Part shown: positions 4,795-5,337 of the stretch, piece after piece | How positions within the stretch are numbered: position 1 is the stretch's first letter | How the letters are laid out: every line of letters starts with the position of its first letter | Assembly (NCBI GenBank): GCA_028873745.1 | Contig: JAPPNT010000152.1 | Coordinates: forward strand, 1 to 5,337 | DNA length: 5,337 nucleotides | Direction of reading: 5' to 3' | DNA from: Chloroflexota bacterium | GTDB lineage: Bacteria; Chloroflexota; Dehalococcoidia; Lucifugimonadales; UBA1127 | The notes under the pieces: model-generated | Database searches by the model: none | Seen by the model: only the letters and a program-made list of their open reading frames with translations | Told to the model about the DNA's origin: nothing | Translations under genes and position numbers: made by a program

Positions 4795-5337
4795 TGGAAC
4801 TGTTTGAGGGCGTAAACCTCGTAATCCAGTACGTCTACCTGGCGTCGGCGACGCTGTTCATCTTCGGCATCAAGCTGCTGGGGTCGCCGGCGACGGCGCG
4901 GCGCGGCAACTTCCTGGCGGCGCTCGGCATGTTCATCGCCATCGTGGCGACGCTGGTGAACGAAGAGGTCCTGAACTACGAGATGATCGCGGCGGGCATC
5001 GCCATTGGAGCGGTCATCGGCGCCGTGCTGGCGCGCACCATCAAGATGACGGCGATGCCGCAGATGGTGGCGATCTTCAACGGCGTGGGCGGCGGCGCTT
5101 CGGCCGTCATCGCCGTGTCCGAGTTCGTGCGCATCACCGACGCCGACATCAGCGTCGAGGGCCACGTCAAGCTGACGATCATGCTCGGCGTGCTCATCGG
5201 CTTCGTCACGCTGACGGGCAGCCTCATCGCCTTCGGCAAGCTGCAGGAGCTCCTGACCGGGCGTCCAATCACGTACCCGCTGCAGAACATCGTCAGCGGG
5301 CTCATGTTCCTGGCCGTGGTCGGCATGATCGTGTACC
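4794..5337 (+). CDS. pntB: Proton-translocating NAD(P) transhydrogenase, beta subunit (N-terminal part, cut by window end)
   Basis: The frame is open from the ATG at 4794 to the window edge: 181 complete codons of a protein normally about 460 residues long. The visible part is the membrane half. Segments lie at roughly residues 10-28, 43-57, 62-81, 86-109, 124-147 and 164-181. Family signatures are the G-x-K-x-L-G-S-P-A-T-A-R-R-G-N motif (25-39) followed by G-M-F-I-A-I-V-A-T-L, the K-M-T-A-M-P-Q-M-V-A-I-F-N-G-V-G-G-G-A-S-A stretch (84-103) and the T-L-T-G-S-L-I-A-F-G-K-L-Q (139-151) helix. The NADP(H)-binding domain III should lie beyond 5337. Its start shares a base with the pntAB stop (TAATG), with GAGGGGG (4783-4789) as RBS, so the two membrane subunits are translationally coupled. 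Confidence 0.95.
   Translation, partial: MELFEGVNLVIQYVYLASATLFIFGIKLLGSPATARRGNFLAALGMFIAIVATLVNEEVLNYEMIAAGIAIGAVIGAVLARTIKMTAMPQMVAIFNGVGGGASAVIAVSEFVRITDADISVEGHVKLTIMLGVLIGFVTLTGSLIAFGKLQELLTGRPITYPLQNIVSGLMFLAVVGMIVY

Noticed and set aside
1..5337. CRISPR arrays, tRNA/rRNA genes, insertion sequences, attachment sites
   Set aside because: No regularly spaced repeats, cloverleaf-like segment, transposase motif or terminal inverted repeats were seen on either strand.

Overview
This is a high-GC bacterial window, probably chromosomal. It carries six complete or nearly complete protein genes plus the first part of a seventh, and no RNA gene, insertion sequence or CRISPR array is visible. 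The gene set (a single-module VOC enzyme, a DUF433/PIN-like pair, an FYGW-type MFS carrier coupled to a MOSC protein, and a three-gene transhydrogenase operon) would fit a Chloroflexota lineage such as SAR202/Dehalococcoidia. That placement is an inference from protein style only and is weak.

Layout. (1) 1-344, minus strand: a VOC/glyoxalase-fold gene with a good promoter and ribosome binding site (RBS). An in-frame TAG at 39-41 interrupts it, yet family-like sequence continues in the same frame to the window edge. (2) 345-483: a divergent intergenic region with G-rich tracts, the VOC promoter and an AT-rich -10-like box beside the next gene. (3) 484-1040, plus strand: a translationally coupled DUF433 antitoxin-like gene and DUF5615 PIN-like gene, sharing 4 bases (GTGA). 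(4) 1101-2968, minus strand: an MFS transporter gene followed by a MOSC-domain gene, sharing 4 bases (ATGA). This unit is convergent with the DUF433/PIN pair. (5) 2969-3307: a 339-base divergent intergenic region with a strong sigma70-type promoter for the right-hand operon, operator-like inverted repeats and a leader hairpin. (6) 3308-5337, plus strand: pntAA-pntAB-pntB, with pntB cut by the window end.

How the genes work together. The pnt genes encode the split-alpha, three-polypeptide form of the proton-translocating NAD(P) transhydrogenase. PntAA is the soluble NAD(H)-binding domain I, PntAB is the first part of membrane domain II, and PntB supplies the rest of the membrane domain plus the NADP(H)-binding domain III, which lies beyond the window. 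The enzyme links the proton gradient to hydride transfer between NADH and NADP+. The MFS-MOSC unit is one transcript by its overlap, but its substrate is unknown. The DUF433/PIN pair looks like a small type II toxin-antitoxin-like module between unrelated housekeeping units.

I did not find a clearly new system. The best items for a second look are the amber-interrupted VOC gene, the MFS-MOSC translational coupling and the palindrome-rich pnt control region.
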